Source: Nocardia brasiliensis ATCC 700358 (lineage in GTDB: Bacteria > Actinomycetota > Actinomycetes > Mycobacteriales > Mycobacteriaceae). From it: 64,000 nt of DNA. Under the pieces are notes generated by a model. That model did not search any database. It was not told the origin of the DNA and was given only the letters and a program-made list of their open reading frames with translations. The position numbers and the translations under genes are program-made. The stretch covers positions 992,001 through 1,056,000 of the forward strand of contig NC_018681.1 in NCBI RefSeq assembly GCF_000250675.2, in the 5' to 3' direction. This document shows, one piece after another, positions 8,654-19,900 of this stretch (within the stretch, counting starts at the first letter, position 1; each line of letters begins with the position of its first letter).

Positions 8654-11600
8654 ATGCGATCGCTGGAAGACCTGCAGGAAGCGATGCGGGCCAGGCTCGC
8701 CGCCGAGGGCCTGGCGGGCACTCCTACCGTGCCGCAGCGCCGGGATCCGTCCCGCGCGGCCATGTCCTTCGGCCAACGCTATGTGTGGGCGCACCAGCAG
8801 ATCTCGCCGGACAGCACCGCGTACAACCTGTGCCTGGCGCTGACCTTCGAGGGCGAGGTCGTCGACGACGCGCTGCGGCAAGCCTTTCTGGCCCTGGTGC
8901 AGCGGCACGAGGTGCTGCGCACCACCTATCACAATGACGAGCACGGCAACCCGTATCAGCGCATTCATCCCGAACTCGCGCCCCGCGTCCGCGAATTCGA
9001 CCTGACCGGTCTCGCGGCCGACGAGGCGCAGCGCACCCTCGACGCTCGGGTCGCCGCGGCCGCGCACGAGACCTTCGACCTGTCGAACGAGTCGTGCATG
9101 CGGCTCGATTTCGTGCGGGTCGACGCGCGCAGGCTGGTCGTCATCGTCGTGATCCAGCACATCGCCTGGGACGGCATGACTTTGCCCGCGCTCTCGAAGG
9201 ACGTCGAGCGGTTCTATCGCGAGGCGCTGACCGGCGCGCTCACCGTCGAGCCGCTGCGCCGCCAGGTCGCCGACTTCGCGGAGTGGGAGCAGGACCGCTT
9301 CGAGACCGCCGATCACCGCGCGGACAGTGAGTTCTGGGCGAGCCGCTTCGACGGCGAGGTGCCCGAGTTGCCGCTGCCGTACAACCGGCGTCCCGCGCTG
9401 GTCACCGAAACCGGTAGCCGGCTCGACCGCCTGCTCGGTGCGGCGGCGGACGCCAACCTGCGTACCCTCAGCGCGGCGCTGCGCACGACGCCGTTCGCGG
9501 TCTTCCTCGCCGCGTATTACGTTGCGCTGCGCCAGGTTACCGGACAAGCCGACATCGTGATCGGTACCACCGTCGCCAACCGCGAAGAATCCGGCATGGA
9601 ACTGCTGATCGGCAATTTCAGCAATATGCTGCCGCTGCGGCTGAACCCGCTGGGGGAGGGCGCGGGTCCGGCCGGCACCTTCGCCGAGCTGGTCGGCTAT
9701 GTGCGTGCGGTGACCACGGAAGCGTTCCGGCACAAGAACTTCCCGCAGGAGGGCGTGGTGCGCGCGGTCAACCGCGCGACCGGCAACGTGGGCTCCGCGC
9801 TGTTCGACACCATGGTGCTGTTCCTGGATCAGCAGATCGATGGACCACAGCTGCCCGGCGCGGTCACCAGCTGGCAGCTGGCCGACCACGGCGCGTCGCT
9901 GCTGCCGATCGCCGTGGAGGCCTTCCTGCACAGCGACCGGGTCGACGTGCAGATCACCTATCGGACCGATCTTTTCGACGAGTCGACGATCGAACGGCTG
10001 CACGACTACATCGATCAGACGCTGGCCGCTGCCGCGGCGGACCGCCGGGTGGACGAGTTGCTCGTGCTCAGCGCGGCCGATCGCGCCGCGGTGCAGAGCT
10101 GGTCGCGGGGTGGTGCGGTGCCGATCGCGGCGGACAGCGTCGACGCGATGATTCGTGAATCCGCGCGGCGGTACCCCGATCGGGTCGCGGTGATCTTCGG
10201 TGAGCTGGAACTGACCTACACCGAATTCGACGCGCGGGTGAACCGTTTCGCCCGGCGACTGCTCGAACGCGGTGTGCGCGCGGGCGATCGGGTCGGCGTC
10301 TTCGCCGAGCGCAGCGAATGGCTGCCGGTGGTGTTCGCGGCGGTGCTGCGCACCGGCGCCGTCTACGTTCCGATCGATCCGAGCTACCCTGCCGATCGGA
10401 TCGAGTTCATGCTCAGCGACGCGGAACCCGCCCTACTGGTTCGCTCGGCCCGCCCGGAACGCCTGCTCGACCCGGAATGCGTTGCGGGAGTGCCGGTCCT
10501 GGACCTCGCCGACGAGTCGGAACGCGCGGCCGCGGCGCGCCTCGATGACAGCGCGATCCGGCCCGACGAACTCGAGCGCCCGATCCATCCCCTCGACGCC
10601 GCCTACCTGCTGTACACCTCGGGCACCACCGGCAGGCCCAAGGGCGTGGTGAACCACCACCGCGGTGTCGTCAACCACGTCCAGTGGATGCGCGACTACC
10701 TGGGTTTCGGCGCGGAACGCATCCTGCAGAAGGCGCCGATCGGCTTCGACGTCTCGGTCTTCGAACTGGTCAACGCGCTCTGCACCGGCTCGGCCACGGT
10801 GCTGCCGCCGCCGGATTGGTGGCAGGCCGACGTGGAGGCGCTGGCCGGCATCATCGATCGGCACCAGATCACCCAGATCTCGTTGGTGCCCAGCGTGACC
10901 CGGGCCTTCCTCGACGCCGAGCCCGATCCGGCCCGGTTGCAGTCCATGCGCTTCGTCTACCTCGGGGGCGAGGCGGTACCGCCGCCGCTGGTGGAGGAGG
11001 CGAGCCGGGTGTTCGGCGGTACGGTCCTGGGCCTCTACGGGCCGACCGAGGCCGCCATGGACCTGATGCACGAGAACTTCGCGGGCGCGCTGGCAAAGCC
11101 CGCGGAGTTCCGGTCGGCACTGATCGGCCAACCGGAATGGAATTCGACGGTCTACGTGCTCGATGATCGGCTGCGCCAGGTGCCGCCCGGGGTGACCGGC
11201 GAATTGTATTTGGGCGGAGTGCAACTCGCCCAGGGCTACCACCATCGATCCGATCTGAGTGCGGCGACCTTCGTCGCCTGCCCGTTCGCCGACGAGCCCG
11301 GCGCGCGGATGTACCGCACCGGCGACGTGGTGCGCTGGCATCCCAGCGGCAGTATGGAGTACCTCGGCCGGATCGACGACCAGGTCAAGGTGCGCGGTCA
11401 TCGCATCGAACTCGGCGAGGTCGGCTCCGTGCTGCGCCAGGTGCCGGGCATCGCCGCGGCCGCGGCGATCGCGATCAACCGCGACAGCGACGCGGCCCTG
11501 GTCGCCTACTACGTGCCCGAGGCCGGATCGGCGTTCGAGTCCGGCACCGAGGCCGAGAATGCCGGGGGCATCCGGGTTTTCCTGGCCGATCGGCTGCCCG

Positions 11601-14600
11601 AATACATGATCCCCACGGCGCTGGTGAAATTGGCGGCGCTGCCGCTCACCGCGAACGGAAAGCTGGACCGCAAGGCGCTTCCGGTGCCGGATCTCGGCGG
11701 CGACACCGGTCGCGGACGGGCGCTGCGTGATCCGGCCGAGCAGGCGGTCGCCGAGGTGATCCGGCAGGTGCTCGGCCTCACCGCGCAGGTCGAGCTGGCC
11801 GCCGACGATGATTTCCTGGCGCTCGGCGGCGATTCCATCAGCGCGATCCGGATGGCATCGGCGCTCAAGAAGCGTGGCCTGCTGATCAGCACCAGCGCGC
11901 TGTTCGCGGCGCGCACCATCGCGCTCATCGCCGCCGCCACCGCGCCGATCGATCTGTCGACCGCGCCCGCGCTGGTCGAATCCGGTGACGGCACCGGCTG
12001 GATTCCGCTCAACCCGATCGCGACCCTGCTGATCGAACAGAGCACCGACTACGCCGCCTACAGCCAGGCGACGGCCGTGGTGACCCCCGTGGGCAGCACG
12101 CTCGAGCGGCTGGGCGCGATGCTCGACGGGCTGGTCGACCGGCATCCGCTGCTACGCGCCCGCCTGGCGGCCGGACCGGACGGCCGAACCGCTTACTACG
12201 TGCCGCGCGTGGACGAGCCGTTTACCCGGCCCAGCCTGCACGACATCGAAATCGACGGTGCCGCATGGGCATCGAGCGCGTCCGAGGTGCTGAACGAGCA
12301 GCTGCGCCGCATCGCCGAGGGCCTGGATCCCGCGGCGGGCCGGATGGTCGGTGCGGCCTGGGTGCACACCGACGATCGCACCGCCGGACGCTTGCTGCTG
12401 GTGTTGCACCACCTCGTGGTCGACGGTGTCTCGTGGCGCGTCATCCACGAGGACCTGCGCAGACTCTGGGCGGGCGAAGAACTTTCGGCAGCCGACCTGG
12501 GTACCTCGGTGCAGGCCTGGAACACCGGCCTGGTCCAGCTGGCCCAGGCCGACTCGGTGGTCGAGACGTTGCCGTGGTGGCAGGCGATCGCGGACAGTGC
12601 CGATCCGCTGCTCGGCGATCGCGCGTTCGATGCCGCCGTGGACACCGTGGCGACGGTGCGCGAGGTCACCGCGGAGCTGGACACCGCCGACACGCACTAC
12701 CTGATGACCACCGCGGCGCAGGCCTTCGGCTGCGACTTCCTGGACATCCAGGTGGCCGCGCTCGCCGTGGCGACCCGGCGGTTCCGGCAGGTTCGCGAGC
12801 GGGACGCCGACTCGGTCAAGCTCACCATGGAGCGGCACGGTCGCGTCGAAACCCTGTTCGCCGGAGTCGATCTCGCGAATGCCGTCGGCTGGTTCACCAC
12901 CGCCTATCCGGTCGCGCTCACCGTCGCGGCCGAGCCGGACATGGTCGGTGCGGTCAAGGCCGTCAAGGAGCAACTGCGCGCGGTACCCGATTCCGGCATC
13001 GGCTGGGGTCTGCTGCGGCGGCTCAACACCGACACCGCACCGCAACTGGCCGCCGCCGCGGTGCCGCAGCTCAGCTTCAACTACATGGGCCGGTTCGCCG
13101 TTCCCGACGCGGCGGGCCAGGTCGAGGAATGGGACGCCGCACCGGAATTCGGATATCTGGGCGGCCATGCCGATGCGACCATGCCCGCGCCCGCGCTGCT
13201 CGACATCAACACCGTCGCGTTGCTGGACAACGACGATCCGGTGCTGCGGGCGTCGTTCCGGTACCCGTCGGGCCCGCTGTCCGAGCAGGACGTTCGGGAA
13301 CTGGCCGATCTGTGGACCGGCGCACTGCGCGAGCTGGCGAAGACCGTGCGCGAGGATCCCACGCGACGCTTGACCCCGAGTGACGTACTCGCCCGCGACG
13401 TGACGCAGCTCGATCTCGACCGCTGGCAGTCGCTCTACGGCCGCTACGCCGACGTGTATCCCCTTGCGCCCCTGCAGGCCGGGCTGTATTTCACGGCGAT
13501 CAGCAGCGCGGGCCGCGACGCCTACACGGTGCAGACCACCATCACCGTGCGCGGCACGCTCGACGTGGCGCGACTGACCCGTTCGCTGAACAACGTGCTG
13601 AATCGGTATCCGAATCTGCGCGTCGCCATTTCGGTCTCGCATGCCGGGCAGCCGTACGCCGTCGTGGCCGAGCGGATGGAATTCCTGGTCGAGGAGGTCG
13701 ATTTCGCGTCGAAGCCGGACGCCCAACAGCGCCTGCTGGAATTCCTCGACGCGGATCAGGCGGGCGTGTTCGACCTGTCGCGCGGTCCGTTGATGCGGGC
13801 GACGGTGGTGCATCTGCCTGCGGGCGAGCACATGCTGGTGCTCGCCTCGCACCACATCCTCACCGACGGCTGGTCCGGTCAGCTGCTGCCGCGCGAGATC
13901 TTCGCGGACTACGCCAGCGGCGGCACCGCCGAACCCCTGGGCAACCCCGCCACTTTCGCCGAGTTCCTGCGGCTCACCGAGGACCGCGAACAGGCGACCG
14001 AGGCCGTGTGGAACGAGTACCTGGCCGGCGTGCAGCCCTGCGTGGTCGCGCCGAACCGAGTGCCAGGAGGCTCGAAAGTGCCGGTGGCGCATCGCTTCCC
14101 GGTCGACGCCGCGGTTGCCGACGCGCTGACCGAGCTGGCCGCGACGGTCGGCACGACCTTCAGCGCGGTCTGCCAGCTGGCCTGGGCCAACGTGCTGCGC
14201 CACGTGACCGGCGGCGACGCAGCGGTTTTCGGCGAGGTGGTGTCGGGCCGTCCGGCCGATCTGGACGAGGTCGACAATGCGATCGGCTGCTTCGTGAACA
14301 CCGTTCCGGTCGCCATCGAGCTACCCGCCGGGCAGAGCTGGCGGGACCGGCTCACCGACGTGCAGCGCCGCCGGGCCGAGCTCATGGAATTCCAGCAGTA
14401 CCGCCTCACCTCGGCGAACCGGGCCGCGGGCGCGCGCAGGCTGTTCGACAGCATGTTCGTGTTCCAGTCCTATCCGTCGGGCCGTGACGAACTGGTGCGG
14501 CTGCTCGGCGCGGAGCAACTGGAGCTGGTGTCGTTCGAAGGCCGCGGCGCCACCGACAACGCGCTGCTGATCATGATCTTCCCCGCGGACCTGCTGTTCC

Positions 14601-14794
14601 CCGGTGAACCCCTTCAGGTCGTCGTCTTCTACGCCGAGGACTCCTTCGACGACAACGACGTTCAGATCATCGAGTCCGCTTTCATCAACACCCTGCGCGC
14701 CATCGCCGAGGACGCCGATCGCCGCATCGGCGACACCGAGGTCCTCGACGACTCGGACCTGGGGATGTTGGTCATGCGACGGATGTGGCAGTGA
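8654..14794 (+). CDS. NRPS, C-A-PCP-E-C (MbtE-like with an extra condensation domain)
   Basis: A 2046-residue synthetase. Domains: condensation (about 30-460; the motif reads QHIAWDG, so the first His is Gln168 but the catalytic-position His169 and Asp173 remain), adenylation (about 490-1010; TSGTTGRPKG, LYGPTEAA, YRTGDVV), carrier (S1061 in LGGDSISA), epimerisation (about 1110-1570; HHxxxDGxSW at 1252-1253, ERHGR, VGWFT, FNYMGRF), and a second condensation domain (about 1590-2030; HHILTDG, H1733/H1734, D1738). By position it should add the internal N6-hydroxylysine to the salicyl-oxazoline. The protein ends after the last condensation domain with no adenylation or carrier domain, which is longer than mycobacterial MbtE. 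It lies 53 bp downstream of the MbtB-like gene in the same operon. Confidence 0.9.
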   Translation: MRSLEDLQEAMRARLAAEGLAGTPTVPQRRDPSRAAMSFGQRYVWAHQQISPDSTAYNLCLALTFEGEVVDDALRQAFLALVQRHEVLRTTYHNDEHGNPYQRIHPELAPRVREFDLTGLAADEAQRTLDARVAAAAHETFDLSNESCMRLDFVRVDARRLVVIVVIQHIAWDGMTLPALSKDVERFYREALTGALTVEPLRRQVADFAEWEQDRFETADHRADSEFWASRFDGEVPELPLPYNRRPALVTETGSRLDRLLGAAADANLRTLSAALRTTPFAVFLAAYYVALRQVTGQADIVIGTTVANREESGMELLIGNFSNMLPLRLNPLGEGAGPAGTFAELVGYVRAVTTEAFRHKNFPQEGVVRAVNRATGNVGSALFDTMVLFLDQQIDGPQLPGAVTSWQLADHGASLLPIAVEAFLHSDRVDVQITYRTDLFDESTIERLHDYIDQTLAAAAADRRVDELLVLSAADRAAVQSWSRGGAVPIAADSVDAMIRESARRYPDRVAVIFGELELTYTEFDARVNRFARRLLERGVRAGDRVGVFAERSEWLPVVFAAVLRTGAVYVPIDPSYPADRIEFMLSDAEPALLVRSARPERLLDPECVAGVPVLDLADESERAAAARLDDSAIRPDELERPIHPLDAAYLLYTSGTTGRPKGVVNHHRGVVNHVQWMRDYLGFGAERILQKAPIGFDVSVFELVNALCTGSATVLPPPDWWQADVEALAGIIDRHQITQISLVPSVTRAFLDAEPDPARLQSMRFVYLGGEAVPPPLVEEASRVFGGTVLGLYGPTEAAMDLMHENFAGALAKPAEFRSALIGQPEWNSTVYVLDDRLRQVPPGVTGELYLGGVQLAQGYHHRSDLSAATFVACPFADEPGARMYRTGDVVRWHPSGSMEYLGRIDDQVKVRGHRIELGEVGSVLRQVPGIAAAAAIAINRDSDAALVAYYVPEAGSAFESGTEAENAGGIRVFLADRLPEYMIPTALVKLAALPLTANGKLDRKALPVPDLGGDTGRGRALRDPAEQAVAEVIRQVLGLTAQVELAADDDFLALGGDSISAIRMASALKKRGLLISTSALFAARTIALIAAATAPIDLSTAPALVESGDGTGWIPLNPIATLLIEQSTDYAAYSQATAVVTPVGSTLERLGAMLDGLVDRHPLLRARLAAGPDGRTAYYVPRVDEPFTRPSLHDIEIDGAAWASSASEVLNEQLRRIAEGLDPAAGRMVGAAWVHTDDRTAGRLLLVLHHLVVDGVSWRVIHEDLRRLWAGEELSAADLGTSVQAWNTGLVQLAQADSVVETLPWWQAIADSADPLLGDRAFDAAVDTVATVREVTAELDTADTHYLMTTAAQAFGCDFLDIQVAALAVATRRFRQVRERDADSVKLTMERHGRVETLFAGVDLANAVGWFTTAYPVALTVAAEPDMVGAVKAVKEQLRAVPDSGIGWGLLRRLNTDTAPQLAAAAVPQLSFNYMGRFAVPDAAGQVEEWDAAPEFGYLGGHADATMPAPALLDINTVALLDNDDPVLRASFRYPSGPLSEQDVRELADLWTGALRELAKTVREDPTRRLTPSDVLARDVTQLDLDRWQSLYGRYADVYPLAPLQAGLYFTAISSAGRDAYTVQTTITVRGTLDVARLTRSLNNVLNRYPNLRVAISVSHAGQPYAVVAERMEFLVEEVDFASKPDAQQRLLEFLDADQAGVFDLSRGPLMRATVVHLPAGEHMLVLASHHILTDGWSGQLLPREIFADYASGGTAEPLGNPATFAEFLRLTEDREQATEAVWNEYLAGVQPCVVAPNRVPGGSKVPVAHRFPVDAAVADALTELAATVGTTFSAVCQLAWANVLRHVTGGDAAVFGEVVSGRPADLDEVDNAIGCFVNTVPVAIELPAGQSWRDRLTDVQRRRAELMEFQQYRLTSANRAAGARRLFDSMFVFQSYPSGRDELVRLLGAEQLELVSFEGRGATDNALLIMIFPADLLFPGEPLQVVVFYAEDSFDDNDVQIIESAFINTLRAIAEDADRRIGDTEVLDDSDLGMLVMRRMWQ

Positions 14795-14830
14795 CGCACC
14801 GCATTGCGGTGCCAGGCAGGAGATCAGGTA

Positions 14831-15595
14831 ATGGCTAGTACACCGGGCTGGATCCGAAAGTTTCACAAACCGCGGTCCGCGGACAACCCACCACTGGTGA
14901 TCTGTCCGCACGCGGGCGGCGGCGCCTCGACGTACCGGCCCTTCTCCAAGGCCCTGAGCGCGAATTTCGATGTGGTGCTGCTGCAATACCCCGGCCGCCA
15001 GGATCGGGCGCAGGAGCCGGTGCGCGAGACCATCCAGGAGACCGCCGCGGACGCGTTCGAGGAATTCGCGCGGTCGCCGTTCAACCGGGGCGTGCCCATC
15101 ACCATCTTCGGCCACAGCATGGGCACCATGGTCGCCTTCGAATTCGCCCGGCTGGCCGACGCCGCGGGCGTACCCGTCCGGCTGCTCGGCGTCTCCGGCG
15201 CCTGCGCGCCGTGGCAGGTCGCCGATATGCCACCGCACCCGACCGAGGACGACGAACTGCTCGATCACGTGGGCGGGCTACAGGGCACCGGCGCCGACCT
15301 GCTGGCCAACCGCGAGCTGATGCGTATGGCGTTGCCCGCGTTGAAGGGCGACTACCGCGCGTTCGACGCCTACACCTGCGGTAAGGATGTCACCGTCGGC
15401 ACCGGCATCCACGTGATGGGTGGCAGCGAGGACGAGTTCGTCGGTATCGGCGATCTGTTCGCCTGGCAGCAGCACACCGAGCAGAAACTGGCGGTGACGA
15501 TGTTCGACGGCGGGCACTTCTATCTCAACGATCATGTCGAGGGCATCGCGGAAATCCTGTCCGCCGAGCTGGTTTCGGCGGAGGCGACCCGATGA
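14831..15595 (+). CDS. Type II thioesterase of the siderophore cluster
   Basis: An alpha/beta-hydrolase of 254 residues with the nucleophile motif GHSMG and the N-terminal PHAGGGAS signature of external (type II) thioesterases. Such enzymes hydrolyse wrongly primed or stalled acyl groups from NRPS/PKS carrier domains, and some assist release. I chose ATG 14831, preceded by AGGAG at suitable distance, over upstream in-frame starts. The stop overlaps the ketosynthase start (ATGA), so it belongs to the same operon. The MbtB-like synthetase here lacks its own thioesterase domain, so product release may depend on this protein or on the terminal cyclising domain. Confidence 0.88.
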   Translation: MASTPGWIRKFHKPRSADNPPLVICPHAGGGASTYRPFSKALSANFDVVLLQYPGRQDRAQEPVRETIQETAADAFEEFARSPFNRGVPITIFGHSMGTMVAFEFARLADAAGVPVRLLGVSGACAPWQVADMPPHPTEDDELLDHVGGLQGTGADLLANRELMRMALPALKGDYRAFDAYTCGKDVTVGTGIHVMGGSEDEFVGIGDLFAWQQHTEQKLAVTMFDGGHFYLNDHVEGIAEILSAELVSAEATR

Positions 15596-16917
15596 GCGCA
15601 CAGCGGATCGACGACCCGATCGTCGTGGCGGGCATGGCGGTAGAGGCGCCGGGCGGTATCGACACCCTGCCGGCGTACTGGTCCGCGCTGGCCGGATCAC
15701 GCGATCTGATCGGCCCGTTTCCGCGGGACCGGTCCTGGCCGATCGAGCAGCTGATGGCCGCGGCCGGCACCGACGGCTGGAGCCAGGTGCGCGACGCGGG
15801 CGGGTTCCTCGACGGCGCGGCCGAATTCGATCCGATGTTCTTCGGCATCACGCCGCGCGAAGCCGTGGCGATGGATCCGCAGCAGCGGGTGGCGCTTCGG
15901 GTGGCGTGGCGGGCGCTGGAGAACGCGGGCATCAACCCGGCGAGCCTGGCCGGTGCGGAAATCGGTTGCTACATGGGCGCTTCTTACACCGAGTACGGTC
16001 CGCGCGGCGACGAGGCCAACGAGCACACCGGATATCGGGCGACCGGCGCGGCCCTGGGCGCGGTGGCCGGACGGATCTCGCACGCCCTCGGACTGTCCGG
16101 TCCGTCGATGACGGTGGACACCGCATGTGCGTCGTCGCTGTCCGCGGTACACCTCGCGGCGTCGGCGATCCGCAACGGGGAATGCGACTGGGCGCTGGCC
16201 GGCGGTGTCTGCGTGATGGGCTCGCTCGCCGGTTTCTTCGAATTCGCCAAGGCCAACGCGCTCTCCACGGACGGGCAGTGCAAACCGTATTCGGCGGACG
16301 CCCTGGGCACACTGTGGGGTGAGGGCGCGGGTGTCGTTGTCCTGGAACGTGAATCGCGTGCCGAAGAGCTGGGACATCGGGTCTACGGACGGATCCTCGC
16401 CACTCGGGTGAACCACAACGGCGCGGGCGCACCCATCGCGGTGCCCAGCGCGGCCGCGCAGGCGCAGCTGATCGCGAAAACGGTGCGTGCCGCCGGTATC
16501 CCGGCGGAACTGGTGGGCATGATCGAGGGACACGGCACCGGCACGGCGGTCGGCGATCCACTCGAATTGACCGCGCTGGCACAGGTTTACGGTGCGGCGA
16601 ACAACGGCGACAATCGTCCGCTACTCGGTTCGGTCAAATCGAACCTCGGCCACGCGCAGGCCGCCGCGGGCATGCTCGGCCTGATCAAGGTGCTGCTGAG
16701 CGGACTGCACGGGCAGATCGCCCCGACCAGGCACACGGAAAACCCGACCACACAGCTGGATTGGGCGCAGTCGGGGCTGCGCCTGGCCGAGCGGTTGGCG
16801 GACTGGGCGCCGCACGACGGCGTGCGCTACGCCGCCGTCTCGTCATTCGGCGTCGCGGGCACGAACGCGCACGCGGTCATCGCGATGCCCGTGCTGGAGG
16901 AGGAGATCCATGTCTAG
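15592..16917 (+). CDS. Stand-alone beta-ketoacyl synthase (MbtC-like)
   Basis: A 441-residue ketosynthase, the size of mycobacterial MbtC. The catalytic Cys179 is in VDTACASS, and the two histidines are in EGHGTGTAVGDP and KSNLGHAQAAAG. It carries no acyltransferase or carrier domain and must work with the AT-KR-ACP protein encoded immediately downstream, whose gene it overlaps by 8 bp. In mycobactin-type pathways this pair extends the peptide by a short polyketide unit that becomes the beta-hydroxy acid linked to the terminal lysine lactam; the role here is assigned by this gene order. Confidence 0.92.
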   Translation: MSAQRIDDPIVVAGMAVEAPGGIDTLPAYWSALAGSRDLIGPFPRDRSWPIEQLMAAAGTDGWSQVRDAGGFLDGAAEFDPMFFGITPREAVAMDPQQRVALRVAWRALENAGINPASLAGAEIGCYMGASYTEYGPRGDEANEHTGYRATGAALGAVAGRISHALGLSGPSMTVDTACASSLSAVHLAASAIRNGECDWALAGGVCVMGSLAGFFEFAKANALSTDGQCKPYSADALGTLWGEGAGVVVLERESRAEELGHRVYGRILATRVNHNGAGAPIAVPSAAAQAQLIAKTVRAAGIPAELVGMIEGHGTGTAVGDPLELTALAQVYGAANNGDNRPLLGSVKSNLGHAQAAAGMLGLIKVLLSGLHGQIAPTRHTENPTTQLDWAQSGLRLAERLADWAPHDGVRYAAVSSFGVAGTNAHAVIAMPVLEEEIHV

Positions 16918-19900
16918 CCATCGCCTGCCGGACGGCAGCATCCCGGTGCTGCTGTCCTCGGACGCGCCGGACTCGTTGCGCCGCGAAGCCGCCGCCATCC
17001 TGTCCTACCTCGAGGCACATCCCGCGGTGGGCCCGGATCAGGTGGCCGACATGCTGTTCCGGACCCGGGTGGCGCGGCGGTGTCGCGCGCTGGCCATGGT
17101 CACCGAGCGCGTCGAATTGGTCGAGGCGTTGCGCGCGGTCGCGGCGGGCGAGCCGCACGCGGCCGTGATCGCGACCGGGAGTGCGGCCAAGGCCCGCAAG
17201 ATCGGCTACATCTTCCCGGGACAGGGCAGTCAGTACGCGGGCATGGGCCGGATGTTCTATGAGAACTCGCCCGCCTACCGCGCCGCGGTGGACGAGGCGG
17301 AGGCGGTCTTCCAGGACCTGTTCGAGCTGTCGCCGCGGTCCTACCTGCTCGCCGAATCGGAGCCGGGTCACAACCTGCTACGTATCGTGCAGCCCGCGCT
17401 GTTCATGCAGATGGTCGGCCTCGCGGCGATGTGGCGGGCGGCCGGAGTGGTCCCGGGCGTCACCGTCGGGCACAGCCAGGGTGAACTCGCCGCCGGTGTG
17501 GTGTCCGGCGTGATCACGCTGGCCGACGCCGTGCGTGTGGTGACGCTGCGCGGTGGTCTCGTGGACACGATCGCCAAACAGGAAGACCGCGAAGACAAGT
17601 ACTCGATGGCCGTCGTCGGCGTCGATCGCGAGGAATGCGAGGCCATCCTGGCGCGGCACTCCGGCTGGGCCGAGCTGTCGGTGATCAACTCCCCGCACGT
17701 GCTCGCCATCGGCGGTGAGCGCCGGACGGTCGCGCAGGTGGTCGCCGATCTGACCGCGGAAGGCAAGTTCGCCAAGGAGATTCGTGTCGGCTACCCGGCG
17801 CACACCTCCGTGGTGACCGAGTTCCGGGACAGCTTCCTGGACGACTCGCTGGCCGCCAAACTGGACCGCCCGGAGTTCACCGCGACCGAGATCGAATGTA
17901 TCGGTTCCACTTTGGGCACGGCGATCACACCCGATCTGCCGGTGGGCGACTACTGGTACTGGAACCTGCGCAACCGGGTCCGGTTCGATCTGGCGATCGC
18001 GCTGGCGGCCGAACGGGGCGTCGACACCTACCTCGAAATCGCGGACCACCCGGCGCTTTTCCTCGCGGTGCAGGAGAACCTGAGCACCGTCGCGCAGCAG
18101 CGTGACTTCCAGACGATCGGCACCTCGCGCCGGACGGCCACCGATCTGCGCGAGTTCACCCGCAACCTCGGACTCGTCGCGGTGAGCGACCTCGGCTACG
18201 ACTGGTCCGCGCTGCGCACCGATTCGGCGGGCGCGCCGCGGCTCCCGCTGCTCGACTTCCCGAACACACAGATGAACCCGAAGCACCTGTGGGCGGCCTA
18301 CGACCACACGGCGGTGCGGACCGCAGCGCCGGACGTCGTTGCTACCGCGCCGAGTTCCGCCGGAACCGAACAGCGCACCGTGCCCGCCCAGCGCATCGTC
18401 GAGCAGTGGGTGCGTTTGCGCAGCCGGGCACTGGTGCCGCCGCGCACCATGGCGGTGCTCGAGCACGGTGGTCGCAGCGCCGAACTGGTCGCGGCGCTGC
18501 GGGACGCCGCCGCGCTGCACGGGGTGACGATCGTCGATCCCGCGGCGGCCACGCACAGTGCCGGAACGGCTTTCGATACCGCGGTCGTCGTGCTGCCGGA
18601 ACTCGATGACCCGACGACCGAAGCCGCGGTGGCCGAACTCGCCGAGTTCCTGGGCGATCGCGCGCGGTTGCCCAGGCTCGACGGCGTGCGGGATGTGTGG
18701 CTGGTGACCGTCGGCGGGGAGCAGGTGCTCGAGGCCGATGTGCCGAATCTGTTCCACGCCGCCGCCCAGGCCGGGTTCCGGTGCCTGGCCGCTGATCACC
18801 TCGGTGTCTCGTTCCGGCACGTGGATCTCGCTCCCGGTCTGCCGCTGCCGGACTCGGCCAAGGCGCTCATGGTGGCGCTGCACACCGCACGGGAGCCGGA
18901 GCTGGCCCTGCGCGAGGGCGGCGTCTACGCGAAACGGCTCGTCGCCGAAGATGTTTCGACCGTGCCGTCACTCGGCGCGGACGACGTGCGTGAGGTCGTG
19001 ATCGTCGGCGGCACCGGCAAACTCGGGCTGGACTTCTGCGAGCGCTTCGCCCGCGACGGCGCCGGGCGGATCACCTTGCTGAGCAGGTCGGGCGGTACCG
19101 CCGAGGCGCTCGCGCGGATCGAACAGATCCGACAGCTCGGTGCCACCGAGGTGGTCGTGCGGCGCTGCGATGTCACCGACGCGGCGGCGGTGCGCGCGCT
19201 GGCCGACGAATACCGTTCGACGCCGGCGGATTTGATCGTGCACGCGGCGGTCGACTATGTCGCGGCCGCCGAGCTCACGCCGGCGTCGGTGCGCGCGGCC
19301 GCGGCGCCGAAGGTCGGCGCGCTCGAGCATCTGGTCCAGCATTTCCCGCGCACGTCGAACGGCCGTGTCGTGCTGTGCTCGTCGCTGTCGGCCACCATCG
19401 GCGGTCGCGGCCACATGGCGTACGCCGCGGTGAACCGCATGCTCGACGCGGCTGCGGCGCGCTACCGCAGTCAGGGCATCGCGAGCACGTCGGTGCAGTG
19501 GGGTCTGTGGCGCGCGGTCGGCGCGGATCAGGCGGATGCGCTGGCGGCGATCAGCGGCACCGGCCTGCGGCCGATGGAACCCGCGAGCGCGATCGCCGCG
19601 GGCCTCACCACGCGCGCGGAGAACGTCATCATCGCGACCGCCGATTGGGACCGGCTCGCTACCTTGTTCTCCGCCTTCGGATTCGACCCGTTGTTCAGCA
19701 CGCTGGATCTGGGCGACTTCCCGGCGGAGCAGGGTGAAGCACCGGCCGATCCGGTCCCGGTGCCCGCGCCCGTGGCCCCCGAGCCCCGGACTGCGGCCGT
19801 TCCGGTAACCGCCCCGAACACCGCCGAGCAGGTGCGGTTCGCGCTGCGCGCGGTGATGGGCATGGACACCACCGAGACCATCGACGGGTCCGTGCCGCTC

